Shown one piece after another: positions 13,663-23,391 of a stretch of DNA of 64,000 bases (positions within the stretch are counted from its first letter, which is position 1; each line of letters begins with the position of its first letter). The DNA is taken from contig JAETXT010000007.1 of the NCBI GenBank assembly GCA_019188255.1, forward strand, positions 2,108,001 to 2,172,000. Reading direction: 5' to 3'. A program made the translations under genes and the position numbers. The notes beneath the pieces were generated by a model that saw nothing but the letters and a program-made list of their open reading frames with translations, was not told where the DNA came from and made no database searches. This stretch comes from Verticillium longisporum. Its lineage: Eukaryota; Ascomycota; Sordariomycetes; Glomerellales; Plectosphaerellaceae.

Positions 13663-16533
13663 ATGGCTGCGTCACAGCTCGACCTTCCCCTCCCCGGTGC
13701 CTCCTTCTTCGATATTCACCATGATGGAACGACCGCCCGCAGTCCTGTCTCGTTGCCCGATGGGGGCTGCAACTTTGTCGACCTGACGCCCGGTACCAAC
13801 GGAGCCAAGTGTGGATGTCGCCGCTTCTGGAGTCGCACTGCTTCCGGGAGAGGGTTCGCAGATACCATAGGAACGGACCACACGGCCTGGTGCATGTGCA
13901 CTCACCACGCTTGTTACCACGACCACACCCGCGACGCAGAAGCCGCTACCGCCGTAATAGGATTTGTTCCCGGACAGGAGAATACAAAGCCCAAGGGACA
14001 TCGTGAGCCCCTAAGCCCCGTCGTTCAGGATGCTTCGTTCCGCCTGCCTTCTGGATTCTCTACTTCATTGGATCTTATGAATCTGGACGCCGCGATGCTG
14101 CTGCCCATGAGCAAGCCCGAGGATGCCAGGAACCCGCGCGCTGGACCCCTCAGCCAGCAGCTCGAATCTACATTGCAGGATACGTTGAGTTGGGGCGAGT
14201 TTGTCCAGTCTCAGTCAGCCAACACTACTACATTGCCCCCGATCCCCCCTCAATGCCTTATGCCCTCTCAACCCAGTTCCACCACATCGTCTAGCCAAGC
14301 TCGTTACTTGCGCCCCTTTGCCGGGAAAGGATTAAACACGCTCAGTGGTGTGCACCAGCCCGGCCCTCGTTCTCTTCGCCAGGAAAAGCCGCAGGACCTG
14401 GAGCCCATGGACATTCAGGTTACAAGATCTGGAATGGAAGTCGTTACCGCGGCTGCCGCATCTGCTTTTGGAAATGGCTCAGATACTCCGAAAGCTCGAC
14501 GATCTCCTGTTCTTACGGTCCAGGCTCCCTCAGCAATATTTGGGTCACCTTCACGTGATACGTTTCGGCACATGTCAGACACAGTTCAAGGACACGAGCA
14601 ACGGCTCGATCGTTTGGAGAATGTTTCCTTCTCCGCGGGAGGTAATGACGAATGCCACGAAAAGCATGATGCCATGGATCTTCGCGTTACGGACCTAGAA
14701 GGCCGGGTAGAAGAGGTTGAAAAACTTATGAATGATAACACCAGCCACGGAACTGCCCGCCATCTCCGCCAACCTGCCATCGATGAGTCAATGAGCAGCG
14801 CCGTCTCTGTTTCTACCAGCGCGACTGCTCGTATCTCCGACGCGAGCGAGATTTACAGCCACATACAGTCCCTTCAGTCTCAACTCCGGCACCTCCAGTC
14901 TTTTGTGCCATCTTGTATGCATGCCTGGGAAGTGGAGGTGGTGTTTCTCCCGTTCGCTCTCCGGCGCATCTGGCAAGAAAGGCACGACTTCAAGCTGGAA
15001 CCAACATCTAGCATGGACGAATGGACTCAGCTCCCCAACACCAACAGTACTGCCATGTCAGGTACCCAATCGCCATATCATGGAGATTGGGCGGCATCAA
15101 GACGGGACTACGATTGGCTGCTGGCCAAAGCCTGCGGCGCCCAGAGCCTCATTGATAGGCGCCTGAGGAGCAGAGGTCTGGTAAAAACTATATCCGTCAA
15201 GGGTCCTGATGCTCGGAGCGTCGAAGCAGCCATCCAGGCTGCGTTTGGCTCCATCCTGCACCGTATGTCGACTTCTGCGTCCACATCTCGTCGACGTGGC
15301 ATCAACACCAAAATGGACAAGTTCATGGGTCTCCAACAACCCTGGGTGCCCCTTCGGAAGATTCACAAAGACTCCCGTCTCCGTTTTCTCTCACCGGCTG
15401 AGATGGTCACACCAGCCTTGTGGGATGTTCCCTTTCTCAACTCGATCATCATGCGGGCTTCTGAGCGTAGACTGTTCATAACACAGTCAGAGGCATACCT
15501 CCAGGATCTGCACATGCACGACCAGGGGTGGACTTGGCAGAGGCTCCGTGAACAGCCTCGTGTCTATCCTGAAAAAAGTGCCTCGCAGGATGTACCAGAG
15601 GCCGATGCACATGAAGAATGTTGGGCCTTTACCGAGCAACTGGATGAACCTGTCAGTGCCCAATCGTCGCTGGGCATGCGAGAATTGGCGACGGCGCAGC
15701 GTGCATCGACATCGCCCTCACAGCGCTATTTCCATATCGATTCATCCCTGCGGTCACCCAGCCCGTACGTCACTCGTGGACAGACTCCAAGGCGCGAGGT
15801 CCAAGTGACCCGACCGATTCACGCTCGCACAACATCGATGCCACCTGCAGGGTCAGCGCTCATTTCACCGTCCGGCATCAAGCGCCGGGTAGCATCCTCA
15901 GGGCAACAAAGAAAGGGAAGCGTGACGCCTCAGATGCAAGCTCGCCTTGAAGCTGTTGCTGTAGCATACAAAAGACAGCGAACGGGGTCCCCGAGTCGTC
16001 CGCACCATACTCCTCGCTGGACGGCTTCACCTAGCCCGGCACTGGCGATGTTTCCGACGGAACACGAACGGGTACAGCCAGCTCGAGGCGTCACACCCCT
16101 GTATTATGCCACTCCGTTCAGCAACGCGCCTCTGACAGAGTCACGAATGCGAGGCAGCGGCGGTATGCCCGACGAAGACTCGGATGAGCATGGCGAAGCC
16201 GATTCTGGCAGTACCAACCTGAACGATGATGAGAGCATCTATCGAGCTGCTACTGGCGCTCGATTCACCATTGCCGAGGACAGTGATGCGCAACAGCTTC
16301 GGCAGCTCCAACCGGAGGACGAGCCGTGGCCCGGTATCGAAGACCAGGACCGTATCTCGGATGGAGAGAACATTGATCCGCTGTTTTCGCAAACAGCCGA
16401 CGATGCGACCTCGGTAGCAAGCAGCCAACCTTCTGAGTACCCTAGCACCCAACGTGGATGGGGAGCGCAGGGCGCTGATGATGACGATGACGTGGGTTTC
16501 CGAATTCATGAAGACGATGACAGGATGATGTGA
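13663..16533 (+). CDS. Large unrecognised protein with N-terminal Cys/His cluster
   Basis: A single open frame of 956 residues. The N-terminal 110 residues hold a dense Cys/His set (CNFVDL, KCGCRRFW, WCMCTHHACYHDH) that could bind metal. A likely coiled coil follows at about residues 305-350 (TVQGHEQRLDRLENV and DLRVTDLEGRVEEVEKLM) with another short one near 385-400 (IYSHIQSLQSQLRHLQSF). The part around 410-660 is more globular (WEVEVVFLPFALRRIWQERHDF, WVPLRKIHKDSRLRFLSPAEM). The C-terminus is Ser/Pro/Arg-rich with a basic KRQR patch and ends in an acidic tail (DDDDDVGFRIHEDDD). No catalytic motif or membrane segment was seen. The layout suggests a nuclear or chromatin-associated protein, but this is inference. 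The start could lie further upstream if an unrecognised 5' exon exists. Confidence 0.75.
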   Translation: MAASQLDLPLPGASFFDIHHDGTTARSPVSLPDGGCNFVDLTPGTNGAKCGCRRFWSRTASGRGFADTIGTDHTAWCMCTHHACYHDHTRDAEAATAVIGFVPGQENTKPKGHREPLSPVVQDASFRLPSGFSTSLDLMNLDAAMLLPMSKPEDARNPRAGPLSQQLESTLQDTLSWGEFVQSQSANTTTLPPIPPQCLMPSQPSSTTSSSQARYLRPFAGKGLNTLSGVHQPGPRSLRQEKPQDLEPMDIQVTRSGMEVVTAAAASAFGNGSDTPKARRSPVLTVQAPSAIFGSPSRDTFRHMSDTVQGHEQRLDRLENVSFSAGGNDECHEKHDAMDLRVTDLEGRVEEVEKLMNDNTSHGTARHLRQPAIDESMSSAVSVSTSATARISDASEIYSHIQSLQSQLRHLQSFVPSCMHAWEVEVVFLPFALRRIWQERHDFKLEPTSSMDEWTQLPNTNSTAMSGTQSPYHGDWAASRRDYDWLLAKACGAQSLIDRRLRSRGLVKTISVKGPDARSVEAAIQAAFGSILHRMSTSASTSRRRGINTKMDKFMGLQQPWVPLRKIHKDSRLRFLSPAEMVTPALWDVPFLNSIIMRASERRLFITQSEAYLQDLHMHDQGWTWQRLREQPRVYPEKSASQDVPEADAHEECWAFTEQLDEPVSAQSSLGMRELATAQRASTSPSQRYFHIDSSLRSPSPYVTRGQTPRREVQVTRPIHARTTSMPPAGSALISPSGIKRRVASSGQQRKGSVTPQMQARLEAVAVAYKRQRTGSPSRPHHTPRWTASPSPALAMFPTEHERVQPARGVTPLYYATPFSNAPLTESRMRGSGGMPDEDSDEHGEADSGSTNLNDDESIYRAATGARFTIAEDSDAQQLRQLQPEDEPWPGIEDQDRISDGENIDPLFSQTADDATSVASSQPSEYPSTQRGWGAQGADDDDDVGFRIHEDDDRMM

Positions 16534-17582
16534 AGACGCGGACATTTACGGATACTATACGATGGCAGGTTTGGGTGGTTGGGGATGGCACAGCGTGCTC
16601 GAGTTTGGGTTTCCATGTAGCACGGGACGATGCTTGTATGCTGTATTTTTGTTTGGGGAGGTGATGTAACATTCGTATCTCGCATGGCGTTGTGGTTTTG
16701 GATCAGCCTCGAGCGGGAGTCTGGGAGCCTAGTGGACTGGTAGACCGGACGCAGAGAGCGGCATGTGGAAAAGAGATGGGCGAGGCGGATTTAGAATTTA
16801 CATGGTGCCATGCAGCGGCTGGCGAGTCGCGCTCTCGGCTTCTTGTATAGATACCAAGACACTCTCAACATGACAGCGTTGAATTTTGGAATCGCTGAGT
16901 GAAACATCAACATGAACATGACATACGGCCAAGCTCTCTCTCATGCTGAACAGAAAAGAACAGATGTTGGATATTCGGTCTATGGCGGTCGATATCAGAG
17001 AAGAAAGGAGGGGGTATCAGAGCCCGAGCTGAGCAACGAGCCATGCGTCTGTGGTGTATGTACAAGCATTGGAGGAGAGACAAAACCAGATTCAGAACCG
17101 AAATAACCAAGAACGTATCAAAACTCCAAGTAGCGGCACGAGACCCTTATGTGTGTGTGTGTGAGAGAGAGAGAGTGAGAGATACCTGCGTCTGCCTAGT
17201 CCAAAATTGGATCCCCCCCAGAAAAGCCCAGTCAATATGAAAATTAACTCCCTTGAGGCAAAGGCGGGTCGTGACCGCGCCGTGCCGTGCTGCCGTGTCG
17301 ATTTTGTTACGTCTTCTCTACCGTGAAGGAGCGTACCCGATGTATGCGTTGGTCATGTCTAGTGCGCCGGGCCGGATTGAAACCCAGCGTGTTTCGTGAA
17401 TGAGTGTAATATGGTTTTGTTTGCATGCGATGCAATGGTCGTTGAAAGAGCGTGATTCGTGGATTCGTGAGAGAGCGTGTTCGAGTGGTGGTGCAAGTCT
17501 ATGGTCTCGGAAAAGAGAAAAGAAGAATGAGAATAAGAAACAAAGACAGAAATCAAAGCCTAATTTGACAGAGCGACCGAAG
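16534..17582. other. Intergenic, convergent 3' regions with GT/GA microsatellite
   Basis: This is the 3' flank of two convergent genes. It contains a (GT)n(GA)n microsatellite at 17151-17183. No coding sequence was recognised. Confidence 0.5.
17151..17183. repeat. Compound (GT)n(GA)n microsatellite
   Basis: An uninterrupted GT run passes into a GA run with one interruption (GTGA). Located in the intergenic spacer between convergent genes. Confidence 0.9.
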
Positions 17583-19229
17583 CTAGTACCAGGTCTGGCC
17601 CGGCTTCAGTCTGTCGAGGATACGGCAGCGGTTTGTGATGCAGAGCTTCTCGCGGCCAAGACGCTTGAATTTGGGACCCAGTGGCCCGGTCACGTAGTGA
17701 TACTGGCTGAAGAGGCGCCACTGGCGCAAGTCGGCGAGAGAGTAGACCTGGTCTCCCCATGGGCCTGCGTAGTGGAACCAGCTGGTCGGGGCTCCTGGGT
17801 TCTCGGCGGTGGGCGTCAACGAAGAAGCGTTGGCATCCTTGCGGGAGAGCAGATATTCAACCTCGCCGTCAACGTCGGCATCGACATCGAGACCGTCATC
17901 GACATCGCGCTCATAGTCGTACCAATACGAATACGTATTCTTGGCGGGATCCCATAGCGGGCCGCGGTCGGTGACATCCTTGAGCAGCTTGAAGGGGAGG
18001 ATGTAAGGGTGGAAGCCGGGCTGAGCATACATGGCGTGGCTGCCTACAGCGGAGTAAAGGACAGGTCTGTCGCCCCGCTTCTCGACGGCATTGTAGGTGT
18101 ACGCCTGGCCGCCCTCGTGCTCGGAGAAGAAGATGCCACGCGGGATGCCGTGCTCGAAGCGCATCATGCAGTGCTCCCAGTCGCCAACGTGGTTGCCGAA
18201 GCGAATGTTGGCGACGGTCTGTCCGAGGTTGTACGAGTAGAAGAAGAACCAGAAAGCGTCGACGATACCGTCACCCTTGTCGACAAGGATCAAGACGGCA
18301 GGCGCTTTGGAGTAGCCGTCAGCGTGAGGCTTGTTGATGGGCGTGGGGTCAGCGGGCATGGGTTGCTGATCCCGGCGGACGAAGCCAGTCTTGCGATCCA
18401 GGACGGGCTTGCGGCCCTTGGGCGAGAACTGCTGTCCGAGGCGGCGAGGGTCGGAGATGCGGTTGACGGGATGGCCGCGCGAGACGTCGTACCAAGTCGT
18501 GTCCTGGCTGGGGTGATGCTGGCCACCGGGCTGGTTAGAGGGGGCACCGTCGTCGACGTAGTCGTGATGGGGTTCCTCATTGTCATCTCTCCAGGCGTGA
18601 GGAATAGAAGAGTGGCTGTGGAGCCACTCGGGTCTCGATTCAACGTCAACGTCGGCGGTCAAGAAGACCTGTCCATCCATGCCGTTGAGTTCGTGCAGGT
18701 CATCCAACAGGGCAGTCCTGTTGAGTGCTTCAGTCTCAAGATAGGGAATCATGTGCTGAACGTGCTCGGCGATATCGGAGGGCCAGAAGTTCTCCTTAGA
18801 GTAGAGGTGAACGAGCGGCGCATACTTGAGGACGTAGTCGGGTGTCTGTTGGAGAACGTTGCCACGGTCGGCTCGCTGTCCTCTTGATGTGCGGCCCGCA
18901 ACCTCCCAACCAGCGTGTCTCTCATTGTTGTCTCCGAGAGAGCGCAGCTCCAGGCGCCCGGCGAACAGCTCGCCGTCGTCGGTGCTGTTGTTGTTCCAAG
19001 GCAGCAGTGCGGCGGGGTCCCAGGTCAGGTGGTGGATGCCGCATAGACTGAGCCAGCGACAGGCCTGGCGGTCGAGCCAGTAGCGACTGCTGCTGACCCA
19101 TAGCTTGTCCTCAGCGGCCTTCTCCTTGTCGGTTTGCGCCGGATTCAGGTAGCGAGGGAGGGTACCGGCGATGAAGGACAGGCAGAGGAAGCAGGCGACG
19201 AAAATGGAGAGACGGCGTACGTGGTACAT
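17583..19229 (-). CDS. Vacuolar protein sorting-associated protein 62-like
   Basis: A single exon. The start chosen is the second ATG (19229; MYHVRRLSIFV..., 548 residues) because it puts a signal anchor (about residues 7-24) at the N-terminus; an in-frame ATG at 19283 would add 18 residues. Family features are YVLKYAPLVHLYSKENFWPSDI, APAVLILVDKGDGIVDAFWFFFYSYNLGQ, HVGDWEHCMMRF, FFSEHEGGQAYTY, YSAVGSHAMYAQPG and the C-terminal FHYAGPWGDQ. Yeast Vps62 (and its paralogue Tda6) is linked to protein sorting to the vacuole, but its biochemical role is unknown. The N-terminal anchor predicts a secretory-pathway membrane location. An Asp-rich insert (DVDDGLDVDADVDGEVEY) near residue 440 looks lineage-specific. 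Confidence 0.85.
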   Translation of the reverse strand: MYHVRRLSIFVACFLCLSFIAGTLPRYLNPAQTDKEKAAEDKLWVSSSRYWLDRQACRWLSLCGIHHLTWDPAALLPWNNNSTDDGELFAGRLELRSLGDNNERHAGWEVAGRTSRGQRADRGNVLQQTPDYVLKYAPLVHLYSKENFWPSDIAEHVQHMIPYLETEALNRTALLDDLHELNGMDGQVFLTADVDVESRPEWLHSHSSIPHAWRDDNEEPHHDYVDDGAPSNQPGGQHHPSQDTTWYDVSRGHPVNRISDPRRLGQQFSPKGRKPVLDRKTGFVRRDQQPMPADPTPINKPHADGYSKAPAVLILVDKGDGIVDAFWFFFYSYNLGQTVANIRFGNHVGDWEHCMMRFEHGIPRGIFFSEHEGGQAYTYNAVEKRGDRPVLYSAVGSHAMYAQPGFHPYILPFKLLKDVTDRGPLWDPAKNTYSYWYDYERDVDDGLDVDADVDGEVEYLLSRKDANASSLTPTAENPGAPTSWFHYAGPWGDQVYSLADLRQWRLFSQYHYVTGPLGPKFKRLGREKLCITNRCRILDRLKPGQTWY

Positions 19230-21235
19230 GGTCGAGGGAGAGGCTAGGTCTCGGTGCCGGTCGACGGCAGCGAGAAACGACAAGATTGGCGAGAGCTATG
19301 CGTAGGGAGGATGGGAAGAAAGGCAAGGGCAGAGACAAAGCGTGGTGCAACGCGGCGTGCGCTCAATGGGCTGTGTGTCCTCGGCGGGCGGGGGTCGGTG
19401 CGGCGGCGGTGATGGCGGCGGCGGAACGTTCGGAAGCGGCAGTGGGCACTGGTGGAGGCATCGCCAGGGTAGTGGTTGACTTGGACAGAGGCCCCAGTCG
19501 CTGTTGACGCTGCCGAACAGGGTCCGTTTCCGCAGCGTGCGATCAATGGGAGAGAAGAAAAGAAAGATGCCGTGGACGTTGGCCACAAGGCTGAAGGGAG
19601 GCGGGAAGGAGGAATGGGAAGGACTGGCGCTCTTCTAGTAGGTTTTTTTTTTCTGGTTTAAGGGAGGACGGGTTGGGATGGGATCAGATGTAAGGCGAAG
19701 GGAAGGGACAGGATGCAGCAGAGGGGGGCAGAGAATTGGGGAAAGGAGTGGGAAGGGGCCAGTCACACACTTGCACTTGCGTGCACTGGCTTGACTGGAA
19801 GCAGGGCGGAAGGTGTGCCATCCCTTTAGGCCCGAGAACGACCTCAGGTATAACGGTACGTACTGGGTGCTCCAGATATAATGGCAGAATTCAGCTTCTG
19901 GGCCAGTTATGTGATATCGCTTGATAGTACTATATCAGATAAGATCCTTTAAGTAGGCGGTCGAGCCGGCGGCTCTTGGCTTTAAAGTACCTGAGACCGT
20001 TCTCGGGCCTAAAGGGATGCAGGGACGCAGTCCATGTCAGCGAATCTGGTAGGTACCGTGCCTCAGTTGTGGGGCCTTGGCGGCGACTTTCGACCTGATC
20101 GCTGGTATCGATACCTGGAAGTTCCCGCTTCCCCCGCTTTGAAGCTGGCGCGAAGAGAACCCTGAAGAGGTACAGAGACAGGGTTCCCCGCTACCGGAGG
20201 CACGTCTCTAGACCGGTACCTAACGCTGGCGGTGGGTGGCAGCCCAGCACGCCTAGGGGCGCTCCAGGGACCTAACTTGGCCCGTAGACACCGACACTAG
20301 CAAACGTGTAGGTACCGCCCACCGCCACACAGCACAGCCGATCAGCAGGGACCAACCAAAAAGCCCACATGGTTCTGTCAGTCGGTCCATATGCCGCTTC
20401 CACTGCGGCAGGTGCTCGATCGTCTGGGTTTCGAGCTGCTTGAATGCCCCCTCCTTGTCAGTCACGGGCCGTCGTGCAGCCAACGTAACCCGATCAGACC
20501 AGGGACTGGAAAACTCCAACAGGAAATGCTGTGAAGCCTGCGTGACAATTACCGGTGACCTGACTGGACCATGGCAACATGCCCCGTGTCGCAAACATCT
20601 CGTCGGGTTGTGTGTTGTCTTTGGCGGTGCGCGCCGTAGCCGCCCGCTCGGCTTTCCCACCAAGAGGCAAGAGTCAGGTCTTGTTTCACCGACACAGACG
20701 GACGGCTGACTGTTGGTGACTTTGACGCATCAGTGGCGGTCCCCCCCCCTCCAGTGCCTTGGACGTCGCATCAAGTGTCTTTCTGGGCGTTGACGTATGA
20801 GAATGCGCCAGTTGTCCACGCTGACAGAGACACGGTTCATCGGCATTTCATCCATCAGTATGCATTGTTCGTCCAAACAGCCTCGACCTGTCGACGTACA
20901 TACAATACTCAGCTCATCTACATGACTCCAACTATCTGTCAAAGAACACGCCGCTCTAGATCCCTTTGATTCATTGAATTCATGGAAGCGGAGCGACTGC
21001 ATTGTAGATAGTTCATACTAGGTAGCGGGTGTGTGACGATGGAGTCTGCGAATCTCGCATCAACCCGACCAAAAATACAGTCGTCTTCAAAAGCATAACC
21101 ACAACCAACACAGCAAGGTGGTAGTTGAAAGTCTACTTCTTCTGCCCCTGTGAAAAGTCGACGATAGCGGCCTGGCCTCCCAGCAGCTAGACCACACCTT
21201 GGCCCTCCTGACAGATACCGAGTCGATAGGCCGGA
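19230..21235. other. Intergenic region containing the second MITE
   Basis: Besides the MITE at 19820-20018 I see no gene. Open frames at 19244-19588 (minus) and 20253-20663 (minus) have no recognisable features. The first 350 bases next to 19229 are the promoter and leader of the Vps62-like gene. Confidence 0.45.
19820..20018 (-). mobile_element. MITE-like element, copy 2 (199 bp, inverted relative to copy 1)
   Basis: Both ends carry the same terminal inverted repeat as copy 1 (ATCCCTTTAGGCCCGAGAAC and its complement). Read on the minus strand, the interior aligns base for base with 4795-4994 over almost its whole length, including CGGCTCGACCGCCT, ATCTTATCTGATA, AGCTGAATTCTGCCAT and the GTACGTACC segment. 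Many differences are CA/TG in copy 1 versus TA in copy 2. No coding capacity and no obvious target-site duplication. Confidence 0.85.
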
Positions 21236-22767
21236 TCAGACAAACATGTCCTTCAGATCCGCCACTGTCACATTGTCCATCTCCCTCGCCCGCGCCGCTC
21301 TCTCTTCGCCTACCAGGAATTCGTGAGGCAGCCCGACCGCCTCGGCTACCTTCAGCTCCTGTCCGTTCATCATGCCCACCACAGCTTATGCCCACAGAGC
21401 CGCCCGCGGCATCTCATGTCACTTATATCCTGGCGCCACCCAGAGACCCGTGGCGCCGCCCAGCCCCTTCGGCGCCTTCCCAAACCACGGCAGGAAATCT
21501 CTCGAGTACCCCATGATGCCCGTCCACTCGTACGTCGCCGCAAGCTCCCCCTCCGCGATCCCCGTCGTTGCCCCGGGCGTCTGTCGTAGGTAGCTGGCGG
21601 CAACGGGATCGAGCCAGTCATCCGCGCTGGCCCCCACGCCGCGCGCCGTGCCCCTAGATCGCCCACCGCCGAGGATCAGCTCCTCTCGCCCGCTGGGCCT
21701 CTGCACGAGGTAGTCGTCCTGGCTCGGCCCGTTCGGCGGCACCCCCATGAACACATAGCTGTGCTCGAGCGCCCTCTGCCCCGGCCCCGGTACGAGGGCT
21801 GCGACCTGCCCGCGCACCGGCACCAGCAGGTCCGAAAACGCCGGCACCAGCCGCGATGCGTGCCCGTTGCACGCCAGCAGCACCTTCCTCGCCGCGACCT
21901 GCCCCTGGGCGTATGCACGATCCACCGGTGCGCGGTCTCGCCGCCGCCGCCGTCGTTGTCGTCGGGCCCCTCGAGCCTCTGTAGGTGCGTCGCCGCCGTG
22001 CCCGTCTGCAGGTTGAACCCCGCGCCCTGGGCCAGCAGCCTCTCGAGCACCCAGCACACGAGCTTGTAGGGCCACAGGCTCGCGGCGTCCGCCTGCACGA
22101 CGGCGCCGACGGCGCCGTGGACCCCAAGTGCCGCCAGCTCGGCGGCCGAGCGCACGACGCGCGCCTTGGCGGCCAGGTCCGGGTGCGCCCTGCCGAGGTC
22201 GGCGATGCGCAGAGCGGCGGCGGCGAAGAGGTCGGGCGTGTAGAAGGCGTGGACACCGGGAAAGGAGACCCAGTCGCAGGGGACGTCGTGCTCGGCCACG
22301 AGGTCGCGCAGGAAGGCGTACGTGTTGAGCTCGAAGCGCGCCACGGCCGGGCTGAGGCCGTAGACGCTTGGCTGGCAGTGCCCACCGTTCTGTCGGGCGC
22401 GTTAACTTGCAAGTTCCTCGGCCACCGCTCTGCACATGCACACGCACACATGCACACGCACACAAGCAGTCGTAGCCGTGCGTGTCCCGCTGAAGGAGGG
22501 ATGACTCACTCTGCCTGTGGCACCCCAGCATGCTTCCCTCGCCTCGAGCATCAGCACGTCTGATGCCGCGTCGGCCTCCTCAAGAAAATGCGCGGCGAAT
22601 GCTCCTGTGATGCCGCTGCCGATAATGACGACATCAGCTGTGGCGGGGAGCTCAGCCGTCGTCCGGTGGCCCAGGAGCTTCTCTGAGGGTTCGCGATGCC
22701 AGTATGATGCCGTGCTCCTCTCTGACGGCAGGTCTGCCTGGCCGTCTCGCAGAGTGGCGCCAGTCAT
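21236..22767 (-). pseudogene. FAD-dependent oxidoreductase (DAO family), decayed C-terminus
   Basis: Exon 1 (22767..22510) carries the FAD-binding Rossmann motif VVIIGSGITGAFAAHFLEE and ends in WGATGR. A 120-nt intron (22390-22509, containing an AC-rich repeat) joins it to NGGHCQPSVYG, giving the family's GATGRNGGHC. The start at 22767 (MTGATLRDG, then LPSERSTASYWH) is preferred over an upstream ATG at 22944. Downstream the frame shifts by one base at a G run near 21902-21909, between RWIVHTPRG and QVAARKVLLACNGH. After WVAPGY two in-frame stops (21419-21421, TGA, and a TAA 14 codons later) interrupt a conserved tail that otherwise continues as MPRAALWA...VVGMMNGQELKVAEAVGLPHEF to a stop at 21236. 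The frameshift may be a sequence error, but two stops are harder to explain that way. Substrate unknown; relatives oxidise amino acids or amines. Confidence 0.65.
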
Positions 22768-23391
22768 GATGGCTTGCTGCCTGTCGCTTATCTCTTTTGT
22801 GAAGTGGCAAGTCAGAGATGCAGCTCTGCTGGGTGGATGATGTCTGTATGCTGGTGGCGAGGTTCGTGTGCTTCTGAAAGGTGAGCCACTGTATTCTGAA
22901 ATGTCGAGGATGCTGGGTTTCTGTTCCAATGAGGCAGAAGGCATGAGTCGAATGATATCGCAGTCGGCCAGGTGATCTGGGAGGTGAGTGCATCAAGCTA
23001 TCAGCAGAGACGCCTGACTGGAGCTGCTTGCTGCCCCTCATTCGGAGATCGACCGGCCAATCGAGTGGCCGCGCACCAAAATCGACGTCGCACGACTTCA
23101 CACCTCGACGTGAATTGCTGGCTGGCGATGGTAGTCAATTGACTGATACGCACAACCTCGCATGCCTCGCAGCAGCAGGCGGGGAAACATGGCTAGATCC
23201 ATCACGGGCACAGATCGTCAAGCATAAGGTCATGTCTGTATTTTTGTGATCGCCGCGAAGCGAGAACACCCAAGTTCCTCAGTCATGTTGCGTCCCAATC
23301 TACGGAAAAACGGTAGCATGTACATGGAAAACTGCACGCCAACACCGCGAGGACCGCAAGTAAACTTGAAACAACGTCCAAAACCGGGCTC
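22768..23391. other. Intergenic
   Basis: This is the 5' flank of the oxidoreductase gene and the 3' flank of the eIF2-beta gene, both minus strand. Nothing else recognised. Confidence 0.5.

Noticed and set aside
18009..18887. 292-codon plus-strand frame opposite the Vps62-like gene
   Set aside because: Antisense shadow with Val/Gly/Asp-rich composition typical of reversed GC-rich codons.
21418..21455. 38-nt intron that would remove the TGA and TAA in the oxidoreductase tail
   Set aside because: Shorter than workable fungal introns, and the removed codons align with the conserved tail of the family.
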